This document shows, in pieces, positions 15,176 to 22,946 of a stretch of DNA of 23,998 nt. The first letter of the stretch is position 1, and each line of letters starts with the position of its first letter. The translations under genes were made by a program, and so were the position numbers. The stretch comes from Berkiella sp050247135 (lineage in GTDB: Bacteria > Pseudomonadota > Gammaproteobacteria > Berkiellales > Berkiellaceae): assembly GCA_050247135.1 (NCBI GenBank), contig JBFWUT010000041.1, positions 1 through 23,998 on the forward strand, given 5' to 3'. The notes beneath the pieces are model-generated. The model did not search any database, was not told the DNA's origin, and was given only the letters and a program-made list of their open reading frames with translations.

Positions 15176-15219
15176 AATCTTCTCCTTCATCGAGGTTATT
15201 AACGTCATTTCGTTTTTTC

Positions 15220-15837
15220 TTAAAGAGGGACCTTGGCAAACACGGTTTTCTTCCAGTAATCGATTTGTACAGAAAACGATTTTCTGGAAGGGAGTAACCG
15301 CAGATGCCTTAGTACCTCATGTTGTAATTCCTCCTTGGATAATGATGCATCAAGTAACCCTTGGCCAAACACCCTGGGTTCGCTTGAGTCCGGTCCAAAA
15401 CAGTTAACTACTTCCTTACTTCTGTCTTTCAGACTCATATAGACAGCTTGTAGTTTGCCTTTATAGGCAGATTCTTTATCTAAAGAGCAATAGAGCACTC
15501 GGCAGAAATTGTTCAGATCTGCCTGGCTAATTTCGGGGATATGAACAATGTTGCCCCCTGTATTGCTATCCATACCGACGGAGTCGATAAAAAAGCATTG
15601 TGCACAAAAACAACAGGCTGTTGCTAAGTTCTCTGCTTTATTATTTTTGTAATTCTTGTCAATATTAACTACTTCTTGGAATTCCTTAGCAAAGAAGCCG
15701 CAATAGCGGCAAGTGTAGTGGTCACGCTGGAGGATCCGCTTTTTTAGCGCTAAAAAAGAATTATTGCGTTTGCGAGCGGAATAAAGTCGCCAGGCACCGC
15801 GCTCTGCTGTTAGTGTGATAGGTAAGAGTTCCGTCAT
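15220..15837 (-). CDS. icmJ: Dot/Icm coupling-complex protein IcmJ (DotN)
   Basis: IcmJ/DotN is a cytoplasmic subunit of the type IV coupling complex, where it binds the DotL ATPase together with other adaptors and helps deliver effectors to the channel. The 205-residue length agrees with the Legionella protein (about 208). Diagnostic regions are RGAWRLYSARK near the N-terminus, RDHYTCRYCGF with a C-x-x-C at residues 43 and 46, and TACCFCAQCFF with cysteines at 75, 76, 78 and 81. These cysteines form the HNH-like zinc fold of DotN. The catalytic residues of true HNH nucleases are not evident. It starts six bases after the icmC stop and so is co-transcribed with it. Confidence 0.95.
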   Translation of the reverse strand: MTELLPITLTAERGAWRLYSARKRNNSFLALKKRILQRDHYTCRYCGFFAKEFQEVVNIDKNYKNNKAENLATACCFCAQCFFIDSVGMDSNTGGNIVHIPEISQADLNNFCRVLYCSLDKESAYKGKLQAVYMSLKDRSKEVVNCFGPDSSEPRVFGQGLLDASLSKEELQHEVLRHLRLLPSRKSFSVQIDYWKKTVFAKVPL

Positions 15838-15843
15838 GCCACG

Positions 15844-16416
15844 CTATCCCCCACCTGTGTAACCTAATGTCACTGCTAACATGTTGAAGGTATCAACAAT
15901 ATTGATGAGCAGGACGCCACCTACAACGTGGATGATCCCTTTGCCTAAACTCCCAGGCTGAGCTCCAGAATGTCCCATTTTGGATAGAATGACCCAACCT
16001 CTGACAAAGGCAATGAGTCCTACCAGATACATATACTTAACAACGACGTCACTGATAGCTGCCCATTTCTCAATACTGGATATCTGCTTGTACGCCACTA
16101 GGTCGGTTGCCCCAGCAATGTTGTCATCGCCGAAAACAGTGGTTAAGGAGGTGCTGAGGGTGCTGGGGAAATAGAGTAAAAAGCTACCCACCATGATAAA
16201 GACCAAAGGACCTGCGAGTTCGCCTTTCTGGGCTGAACTCATGGTCTGAGTGCCGAAGACGCGGTACATCATGACACCGCGAACAATCAGCGTTAATCCG
16301 ATGACGTAGGAGAGTGCGATAACCAATCTTTTCAGCGAAGTAAAAGACGCAGCTAAATTGCTCAGCGCAATGTCGATGCTAAATGATGAATCAACTACTG
16401 ATGTTAGATCTACCAT
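15844..16416 (-). CDS. icmC: Dot/Icm inner-membrane protein IcmC (DotE)
   Basis: The 190-residue protein has four probable membrane helices (about 29-48, 68-86, 122-145, 160-178) and matches the Legionella IcmC/DotE length (194). Recognisable features are the RLVIALSYVIGL helix, MSSAQKGELAGPLVF, LLYFPSTLSTSLTTVFG and IAFVRGWVILSKMG...PGSLGKGIIHVVGG. IcmC belongs to the set of related small membrane proteins (DotE, DotP, DotV) of the inner-membrane part of the Dot/Icm machine. The ATG at 16416 has an AGGTGAT site. It heads the icmC-icmJ-icmD unit, away from icmG and icmB. The short gene at 21611-22078 is a relative sharing the S-[IV]-E-K-W and LPST...SL motifs, so orthology between the two should be tested. 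Confidence 0.9.
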   Translation of the reverse strand: MVDLTSVVDSSFSIDIALSNLAASFTSLKRLVIALSYVIGLTLIVRGVMMYRVFGTQTMSSAQKGELAGPLVFIMVGSFLLYFPSTLSTSLTTVFGDDNIAGATDLVAYKQISSIEKWAAISDVVVKYMYLVGLIAFVRGWVILSKMGHSGAQPGSLGKGIIHVVGGVLLINIVDTFNMLAVTLGYTGGG

Positions 16417-16744
16417 CCCAAATCACCTAGTACGAATACATATAAATAAGTTTAACATCAAACATACATAAAATATCATCTCGCTTTCTCTTTATTTTTA
16501 CAAGCATCAAAATGAGTACAGTTAATACTTTTACGCTTTTGACTGGCATAAAACACCAAAGTTCCTTTTTTTTGCGCAATTTAGCGCACTCGTAGTTACG
16601 GATTAAAGAGGTCATTGGTGGTAGGTTAATAAATATTGTTAAGCGATTTTAACGAGGTCGAGAATATACACCATTTTGAAGTTGACAAGCGAGCCAATAA
16701 TAATTATGGTAGCTGTCTTCCAAACAGTGGTAATGAAGTGACTT
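16417..16744. other. AT-rich intergenic region between icmC and the ABC transporter gene
   Basis: These 328 bases separate divergent genes and must hold the start signals of both. I find no convincing coding frame: the 62-residue minus frame (16427-16615) is low-complexity basic/hydrophobic and the 81-residue plus frame starting at 16636 overlaps the transporter gene in another frame. A minus-strand TTGATG with a weak TATTCG 17 bases later could be the icmC promoter. On the plus strand GTTAA...TTAAC (16637-16652) is a short inverted repeat. Nothing is strong enough to call. Confidence 0.5.
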
Positions 16745-18559
16745 GTGGCGCTGCAATCGATTACAAAAGCCTACCAACCATTCTTTACATGGTCACGAAA
16801 GGATATTTGGCAGTGGTTCCTTGCTGCGATGTTGGTGATAGGGAATGCAAGTCAGGCAGCTATGTTACTTGTTATCAGTAGTTGCTTTAACCAATTCTTT
16901 GGTGTGCTTGGGCTACCCGTTATTACTTACTACACTTTTTTTAGAGCTATTATGCCTCTGGTGATCGCAGTTAGTGGCTACACCCTGACTGCAGCACTCA
17001 ACGCCTTTACTGTCGACAAGTTAACAACCCATTTAGATAATTTATTAACCAAGCATTACGTGGTCCGTTGGATCAAATCAAAAGCTAATTTTGGTGTGCA
17101 TTTTTTGCCACAGCCAAAAGTAACGAATGCTGCTCCTGTCTTAGGTAAAGCCATCCAAGAAACCAACCGCTTGAGCGTTATGCTAGGGGATAGCTGGCTT
17201 AACACCTTATTCAGCGCAATTGTCGGATTCTATGGATTATGGCAATTGTCGATGCCCTTAACCTTGCAGATCTCGTCCTTTATCTTTGTTATTCCAGGGT
17301 ATATGGCGATTGCGGCCATTGTGTACTCCATTGCCAATAATTTAGCAATCACCTATATCGGCAAGAATTTACGTAATGCAACTGAAGAAAAGCATAATAA
17401 TCTTAATGAATTAGAATCTATATTACACCATATCGAAAAAAATGCTGAAGGGATTGAGCTGCTTAAAGGCCAAGAAAAAGAAAAGAAAAACGTTTTTAAA
17501 ATATTAGAGCGCAATTCAATATACCAGGCAACGTTAAGTCGCTTACAGTCGGCTTTTGCTTTTTGCACAGCAATGAACGAACAATTACGCTTTTTTATCG
17601 GCTTTTTACTTAGCGTTCCACAAATTGTCGCTAAAGCAATCACTATTGATAACGTCCTTATCATTAGTGACTATTTTTCCAAAGTCATTGGCTTTTTTAC
17701 TTGGCGTCATGATTACTATCAAGATGTGACCACATTGGAAGTGTTATCTGGCAAAATTTGTGAACTCGAAAGCCAGATGAAAGAGTGGGAAGATATTGCC
17801 AAAACAGCAGAGCTTACCCAAAAGCAAGGTAAGGCTTTGTCATTTTCAAATATGTTAATTCGCAAGCCCGATGGCGACACTTTGCTTGAGCAGAAACAAT
17901 TTGAGTTTAAAAATCACCGTGTCACCATGATTCAAGGTCCATCAGGAGTCGGTAAATCAACACTGTTTCGAGTGTTGACGGGCTTTTGGCCCTATGTAAA
18001 AGGGCAAATTACTTGGCCAGTGTCGGTAAATGAAACTCATATTGTGGCTCAAAAACCGTATTTCCCTATGCGAGCATCGCTGTATGATGTCATTTTATAT
18101 CCTGAGTTAGAAGTAACAGAATCGCGTAAAAAGCGCATTCAGAGTCTGCTCAAAGAGTTTGAGATGGAACCCAAAATTATTCAAAACTGCGAAAAGGTCA
18201 AGGATTGGAGTACCCTCAGTGGAGGAGAGCAACAGCGCATTGCTTTAATTCGAGCTATTATGAAAGATCCAAAGTTACTCCTAATGGATGAACCCTACTC
18301 AGCCTTAGATGCTGATAAACGTGCCTTGAGCTCCAGATTGTTAAGAAAATATTTGCCCGATGCTACGGTTATTTTTATCGATCATGAGCCGTTGGCTAAA
18401 AACGCCAATTCCAATCAAAAAAATGCAATGTTTGATCATCGAGTTGTTTTCAATCACTTTAAGCTGAATGATAATGACGCGGTTCGTGAACAGAAATTAG
18501 TACGTGAAACAGTTCCTGAGAAACGGATCAGAAAGCCTGTTTCACGTTATACACCTTAA
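16745..18559 (+). CDS. SbmA/BacA-type ABC transporter, fused permease and ATPase
   Basis: The 604-residue half-transporter has an N-terminal membrane domain (helices about 25-50, 60-88, 150-172, 174-200, 282-300) of the SbmA/BacA (YddA/ABCD-like) type. A complete ATPase follows: Walker A GPSGVGKST (398-406), Q-loop near AQKPYFP (435-441), signature LSGGEQQR (491-498), Walker B LLLMDEP (511-517) and switch His547. It should act as a homodimer in the inner membrane. Relatives import peptides, cobalamin-like molecules or very-long-chain fatty acyl compounds, so the substrate cannot be named. The start is GTG 16745, three bases after an in-frame TGA and with no clear ribosome site; ATG 16829 is the next option but would cut into the first helix. 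The gene lies inside the Dot/Icm cluster on the opposite strand, ending seven bases from the icmB stop. Confidence 0.88.
   Translation: MALQSITKAYQPFFTWSRKDIWQWFLAAMLVIGNASQAAMLLVISSCFNQFFGVLGLPVITYYTFFRAIMPLVIAVSGYTLTAALNAFTVDKLTTHLDNLLTKHYVVRWIKSKANFGVHFLPQPKVTNAAPVLGKAIQETNRLSVMLGDSWLNTLFSAIVGFYGLWQLSMPLTLQISSFIFVIPGYMAIAAIVYSIANNLAITYIGKNLRNATEEKHNNLNELESILHHIEKNAEGIELLKGQEKEKKNVFKILERNSIYQATLSRLQSAFAFCTAMNEQLRFFIGFLLSVPQIVAKAITIDNVLIISDYFSKVIGFFTWRHDYYQDVTTLEVLSGKICELESQMKEWEDIAKTAELTQKQGKALSFSNMLIRKPDGDTLLEQKQFEFKNHRVTMIQGPSGVGKSTLFRVLTGFWPYVKGQITWPVSVNETHIVAQKPYFPMRASLYDVILYPELEVTESRKKRIQSLLKEFEMEPKIIQNCEKVKDWSTLSGGEQQRIALIRAIMKDPKLLLMDEPYSALDADKRALSSRLLRKYLPDATVIFIDHEPLAKNANSNQKNAMFDHRVVFNHFKLNDNDAVREQKLVRETVPEKRIRKPVSRYTP
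18502..18547. repeat. Perfect 11-base inverted repeat at the transporter/icmB convergent junction
   Basis: ACGTGAAACAG (18502-18512) pairs with CTGTTTCACGT (18537-18547) across 24 bases. The loop itself contains a CTGA/TCAG pair that could extend the structure. It lies in the last codons of the transporter gene and just beyond the convergent icmB stop. No T-run follows on either strand, so it is not a classical intrinsic terminator, but it could be a 3'-end structure or a protein site. Confidence 0.6.
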
Positions 18560-18566
18560 GCCCTCG

Positions 18567-21500
18567 CTAAATTTGCAAAGAGAGCTGACCAGGTCCGCTT
18601 GAGGTGCCTTCATATATTTTTAATATTTCATCGATCAATTCATCAATGACGCTATTCGCTGCATTTTCATCGACTTTTTGACCACCTTCCTTACGTTTCG
18701 ATAAGCGTTCTTCAACGACCTTTGCCGCACTACCACCAGGGTAGAGCATGGCAAGAAGTTTTCGAGTTTCATTAGCGCCAATTTTCTTATAGAGCGCATT
18801 ACGAATTCTTGCGTCTTCTGCGGTGGTATTAAACGCCCATAATTCAATTGGTCCTAAGGTACTGGTACATAATTGGGTATTCATACCTAATTTGGTAGCA
18901 AATTGTGCTAGGAAAGTAGCACCTTCTGCTCGAGGACCATGAACTCGTGTTGCCAAGGCAATTTTAGCGGTTTCTGATAAACCGAAAGTCTTCACTGATT
19001 TATCAATCGCTTGTTGCGGACCTGCGTCCATAATAAAAATGGCAGTGGCGAACTCTACCATCACGGGATCAAAGTCATCCAGAGATTGAGAGAGTAGGGA
19101 TACTTGTACTTTCCATTTACGTCCTTCTCGCATATCCACGATAACTTGATCGCGTACGGCTTGAGCTTTAGAGGTACGGTGGAATTCGTCCATGACCAAA
19201 CGCTTAGGATCTTCACGTATTTGTAGAATCCGCGCTCGATGGTATTCGTGATACTCTTTAGGAAAATCTTCTAAATTGTCTTCAGTTAAATAGAAACTCT
19301 TAGCCATGATGTAGCGTGCCAACATGTACATAACAGCTGTTTGTCTATCAGCTGCTTCACCCCCTGTTTTGGCTACTTCGTCTAAGTCTAAGGAAATAAC
19401 TCGTGAATCCCCTAAGTCAAACTGGGTAATACGCGACAAAATGGGATATTCACGAACAGCAGCAGAAAGCATCCGGCCGAATGCGGTGATTAAAGGCTCA
19501 CCCGTTGGAGCGACGATTTTGCCATATAAATCTTCAACCGCTTTGGTACGGCAAATGGAAACTGCGTCTGCAATGAGCGGTGAGCAGTAACGTTGTGCTA
19601 ATACAGCTTCATGAACTTTTCCGGCATTAAATAATGTGTCGACGACTTCCCACCATGAACTATGGGCATCCAGTTTGAAATCGAGTTGATCAAGCAGTGC
19701 ATCGATTGAGGGTTCTAAATCGCGAGTGTACTTATTAGGGTTGTGGTTATCTGAAAGATTCTTGTAGAGCTCATCAACAATCATCCCGCCCATATCAGAA
19801 ATACCATCGTAAGATTTAGGTTCACCAATCGGGGTGGCGAGCAACGTAATAAAGTTTACCAAGAAGCTGCGTTCCAACGGCGTTGGGAAGCGACAGCCTA
19901 ATTGGGTATCAAAGGGATTAATCGAATAATTTGGAGTCATTCGTAACCGGTGATATGCGGCCAAGTGGCGCTGATCTTTAGGCAGAGACTCCTTAATCAA
20001 AGAAATCAACCCTGAGCTGGACGGTCCAATATCGACAATCGCGATACGCGGTAGTCGTGAGATCCCCCCTTGTAAACAAAGTGCAAGGTTGACCGAGTTT
20101 GACAACACCGATTTACCCGAACCAGGGCGTGCATACACTAAGTCAATCCAGGTGGTTTGTTGGGTTGAACCAGGTTGGTATGGCCAGGGCTTTCCATCAG
20201 GTGATCGGAATAAGCAAGCACCTGTTACCCAAGGTGACGCAGGGCGTGTAAATGGCAACATATAACAGACATCATTTAAAGGAGCTGCAGAAGCAGTTGC
20301 TACGCTGTTGGTGCTTAATCCTAACGCAGTTGTTAAAGCAGCTTCGTAGCTATCACCAGAGACTTCACCCACACCACAGTGTCCCCAGCTTTCTAAAGCT
20401 TTGCCTAATTCTGCGGAGCGCGTTCGAAGCAGGCGCTCTTCGCCAACCCCAGCCCAGGTCGTGGCTGAAACGCGGAATTTGACAATTGCATAGTCCGTGC
20501 TGGCATCCAGAAACTTCAGTAACTCAGCCGCATCACAGATCAGAGGGTTTTGGGTGGAAGCAAAGCTTAAAATGGATGCAAGAACAGGCTTAATGCCTAA
20601 CGTTCGAATACCATCACTCTCAATTAAGAAAGATATTCGCCAAGGAAACCGTGAATGGGTAGCCTTTTTGAATAATTCAAAGAACGGTTTAATTTCTTGC
20701 GGAAACAAATCGATGAAATGCGTTGCATAAATTTTATCACCAATTCGACATGAGCGAAGATTAATAACCTCGCCATCCCTCGGAATAATTTGTGGCACTA
20801 ACGGGGGCCACATCACCTCAGAAACATCTCTACCATTAGGATCTGCTAAGTTCCGAATAGGGATCCTGTCGCCTGGTAGAACGGGGCGCCATTCACGATC
20901 AGTATAATCTGGATCAACCGTTCTGCGCATTTCATAGACAGCTTGGTGAACATCAAGTAGTACGGCATAGAGGCTCACGTCGCGCATGTCATTAATGGCT
21001 GAACGAACAAATGAATCATGTGACTCACGTAGTTCGGGAATGGCAGATAATACATTTTGTGCGCGTCTTGCAGGGGGTAATTTGGCTTCTTTACCGCGCT
21101 CAAATTTTCCCTTATTTGAAAGCTTCAATTGGGTGTCAGATAAGGAATTGGGTCTTGTCCATAAAACGATAAAGCAGTTTTCAGTAGCACAAAATTTGGA
21201 TAGGTGATTGATGCGTTCTTCAAATAAATCACCCAGATTCATCTTTAACCGTTCACAGGTTGTGATGGCAGGGCGAAAAATGTCTCGGATTTCATCTTTC
21301 ACTAAATCTTTGTCATATTGAAAATAAAACTGAACTGCATGTCCTGCGCGTGATAGCGCTGGAGATAAAGTGTTGATTAGTCCCTTATGGATTCTGTCGA
21401 ATTCCTGGGGACCGACGAGTTCAGTGGCACCATGTAACCGAATAATAGATACCAGTGAGCCATCTCTAGATACTAACGTATGTCGGCTATCAGCCGTTTC

Positions 21501-21599
21501 CATCGTGCAATAGTAGTCGGCTGTTTGTCCGAGGGACGATCCAAGCCAAGCTAACAAGCTATCGATGTTATCTAGCACCGAATCAACAAACGTCCTCAT
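18567..21599 (-). CDS. icmB: Dot/Icm secretion ATPase IcmB (DotO)
   Basis: IcmB/DotO is the VirB4-like ATPase at the cytoplasmic base of the Dot/Icm channel, powering assembly and effector transport with DotB. The 1010-residue length is almost identical to the Legionella protein (about 1009). Visible motifs are Walker A YARPGSGKSVLSN (Walker core 490-497), Walker B KRLVMDEFH (799-807) and a downstream SLLSQSLDDFDP segment typical of VirB4-type sensors. The N-terminal 450 residues are the substrate/membrane-docking half. No membrane helices are seen, consistent with a peripheral ATPase. The ATG at 21599 has AGAGAGGA upstream and starts 11 bases after the DotE-like gene, so it belongs to the icmE-icmG operon. 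In Legionella icmJ directly precedes it; here icmJ is elsewhere. Confidence 0.97.
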   Translation of the reverse strand: MRTFVDSVLDNIDSLLAWLGSSLGQTADYYCTMETADSRHTLVSRDGSLVSIIRLHGATELVGPQEFDRIHKGLINTLSPALSRAGHAVQFYFQYDKDLVKDEIRDIFRPAITTCERLKMNLGDLFEERINHLSKFCATENCFIVLWTRPNSLSDTQLKLSNKGKFERGKEAKLPPARRAQNVLSAIPELRESHDSFVRSAINDMRDVSLYAVLLDVHQAVYEMRRTVDPDYTDREWRPVLPGDRIPIRNLADPNGRDVSEVMWPPLVPQIIPRDGEVINLRSCRIGDKIYATHFIDLFPQEIKPFFELFKKATHSRFPWRISFLIESDGIRTLGIKPVLASILSFASTQNPLICDAAELLKFLDASTDYAIVKFRVSATTWAGVGEERLLRTRSAELGKALESWGHCGVGEVSGDSYEAALTTALGLSTNSVATASAAPLNDVCYMLPFTRPASPWVTGACLFRSPDGKPWPYQPGSTQQTTWIDLVYARPGSGKSVLSNSVNLALCLQGGISRLPRIAIVDIGPSSSGLISLIKESLPKDQRHLAAYHRLRMTPNYSINPFDTQLGCRFPTPLERSFLVNFITLLATPIGEPKSYDGISDMGGMIVDELYKNLSDNHNPNKYTRDLEPSIDALLDQLDFKLDAHSSWWEVVDTLFNAGKVHEAVLAQRYCSPLIADAVSICRTKAVEDLYGKIVAPTGEPLITAFGRMLSAAVREYPILSRITQFDLGDSRVISLDLDEVAKTGGEAADRQTAVMYMLARYIMAKSFYLTEDNLEDFPKEYHEYHRARILQIREDPKRLVMDEFHRTSKAQAVRDQVIVDMREGRKWKVQVSLLSQSLDDFDPVMVEFATAIFIMDAGPQQAIDKSVKTFGLSETAKIALATRVHGPRAEGATFLAQFATKLGMNTQLCTSTLGPIELWAFNTTAEDARIRNALYKKIGANETRKLLAMLYPGGSAAKVVEERLSKRKEGGQKVDENAANSVIDELIDEILKIYEGTSSGPGQLSLQI

Positions 21600-21610
21600 G
21601 AATCCTCTCT

Positions 21611-22078
21611 TTATCTCGTAACCACTTGGGAGACTATCTGCGATATTTCAATGAAATAAATAAATACAAAGCCTACTAAGGTGAGCACAACGCAATCTCG
21701 TTGTTGAAAATGTCTTCGCTCATTATTCGTGTTGGCAAAGAACCCCCACAGTGCAGCACCAATAGCTAAATAGCCCAGCATTTTCATTATTTTGAGCATC
21801 ACATCCTGGGTTTCTTGCCACTTTTCGACACTGAGAAGCGGCATATAGGCGATAATATCAAGTGCTTGAGCACTAGAAGTCAGAGCAAATAAAGTAGATA
21901 GCGAATAATGAAATGTGCTGGGTAACAGTGTTAAAGCACCACCGACAATTTGCTGTGTTTTAGCGCGATAATAGGTGCCATGCACTAGCATCGTGATCCC
22001 TAGCGACATCAGGATTAAAGTGGCAGTCCGTCCAACACTGATACTCGCTGCCATTTGCACATATTCATTACCAAACAT
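21611..22078 (-). CDS. Short DotE-family (IcmC-like) membrane protein
   Basis: This 155-residue protein has about four hydrophobic helices (about 15-35, 42-62, 95-115, 128-150). It is visibly related to the IcmC encoded at 15844-16416: LLPSTFHYSLSTLF against FPSTLSTSLTTVF, and LLSVEKWQETQDVMLKIM (81-98) against SSIEKWAAISDVVVKYM. It lacks the long GS-rich loop between the last helices. It sits between icmG and icmB, where Legionella and Coxiella carry icmC, with AGGAAAGGA upstream of ATG 22078. It may be a DotV-like or duplicated DotE subunit of the inner-membrane complex. Assignment to DotV is a guess; membership in the DotE/DotP/DotV group is well supported by the shared motifs and position. 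Confidence 0.75.
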   Translation of the reverse strand: MFGNEYVQMAASISVGRTATLILMSLGITMLVHGTYYRAKTQQIVGGALTLLPSTFHYSLSTLFALTSSAQALDIIAYMPLLSVEKWQETQDVMLKIMKMLGYLAIGAALWGFFANTNNERRHFQQRDCVVLTLVGFVFIYFIEISQIVSQVVTR

Positions 22079-22103
22079 AGGTGTCCTTTCCTAAACGTTT
22101 GAC

Positions 22104-22946
22104 TTAACGCAAGCTCACACCTGAGGAAGTAACCACAACACCGTTGCCAGCGTCGATTTTTAATACTTTGCCATATTCACCGACTGAATCGCCTTCGGTG
22201 ACAGTAATGGTTTTACCATTAGAAGAGCGCAGCCATGCCCGTCCTGGAATGATGGCGTAAACACTGAGGTTTGGATTCGCACTTTCAATAACCTTACGTG
22301 GAGGTTGCTTTTTAGCAGCGGCTTTCTGAAGTTGCTTTTCACGCTCTTCTTGGAACACTCTAATTTGTGAACCAAGTTCTTGAACAGCTGTATTTAAGCT
22401 GGCCAAATCATTCTGCAATTTATCAATACCAGCATTTGTTTGAGCGGCATTTTGATTTGCTGCGGTGAGTTGACCTTCAAGGGCTGTGATACGCGCCTTG
22501 AGCGCATTATCTTGTTCTTCTAATTTCTTTTGCAGCTTGGTGAGTGATGCTTCAGTTGCAGTCACTTCTTGTGGGATCACGTTTTGTGCTTCTGCTAAAG
22601 AGGCTATTGACGATTGAGGTGCAATTTTTTCAACAGGAGCGACAGGAGGAGCGACAGGTGCGGGTGCTTCTGTTTTTTCGACTTTAGGAGGCGGTGGAGG
22701 CGCTTCTTCTTTGCCAAACATATCGAAAAGCTTCCAACCGATGAAACCAACTGCAGCTACTGCGATAACAATAGGAAGCATCATGCTTTTTCGAGGCTTA
22801 ACAACTGGTTCGTCTTCTGGACCTTCAGCTTCGAACTCTTCAGGTGCTAAAGCATCTTCTTCAGAAGGCTCCGCTTCGAATTCAAACTCCTCTTCAAAGT
22901 CATCGAGCTGATCTTCTGGTCTATTTTCCTTATTGTCATCATTCAT
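22104..22946 (-). CDS. icmG: Dot/Icm inner-membrane protein IcmG (DotF)
   Basis: IcmG/DotF is a bitopic inner-membrane protein that joins the Dot/Icm core complex and has been linked to effector recognition. The frame opens at 22964, but I choose the ATG at 22946, which overlaps the icmE stop by eight bases and yields MNDDNKENRPEDQ. The 280-residue product has a strongly acidic cytoplasmic N-terminus (residues 1-47, mostly Glu/Asp). One membrane helix follows (about 55-73), then a Pro-rich stretch (PPPPPKV, PVAPPVAPVEK), a coiled coil (about 125-205) and a compact C-terminal domain (VYAIIPGRAWLRSSNGKTIT through VVTSSGVSLR). This order matches DotF. It is second in icmE-icmG-DotE-like-icmB. 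Confidence 0.92.
   Translation of the reverse strand: MNDDNKENRPEDQLDDFEEEFEFEAEPSEEDALAPEEFEAEGPEDEPVVKPRKSMMLPIVIAVAAVGFIGWKLFDMFGKEEAPPPPPKVEKTEAPAPVAPPVAPVEKIAPQSSIASLAEAQNVIPQEVTATEASLTKLQKKLEEQDNALKARITALEGQLTAANQNAAQTNAGIDKLQNDLASLNTAVQELGSQIRVFQEEREKQLQKAAAKKQPPRKVIESANPNLSVYAIIPGRAWLRSSNGKTITVTEGDSVGEYGKVLKIDAGNGVVVTSSGVSLR

Noticed and set aside
15220..15837. HNH nuclease call for the cysteine-rich protein
   Set aside because: Position and full-length similarity identify IcmJ/DotN, which uses the HNH-like zinc fold structurally; catalytic residues are not evident.
16434..16456. Possible PmrA-type box upstream of icmC (GTTAAACTT... on the minus strand)
   Set aside because: Only the first half-site resembles the TTAA direct repeat; the second is wrong at the expected 11-base spacing.
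16427..16615. 62-residue minus frame upstream of icmC
   Set aside because: Low-complexity basic/hydrophobic product in an AT-rich spacer and no ribosome site; more likely noncoding.
16636..16881. 81-residue plus frame overlapping the transporter start
   Set aside because: Starts at TTG and overlaps a clear ABC transporter in another frame; no family resemblance.
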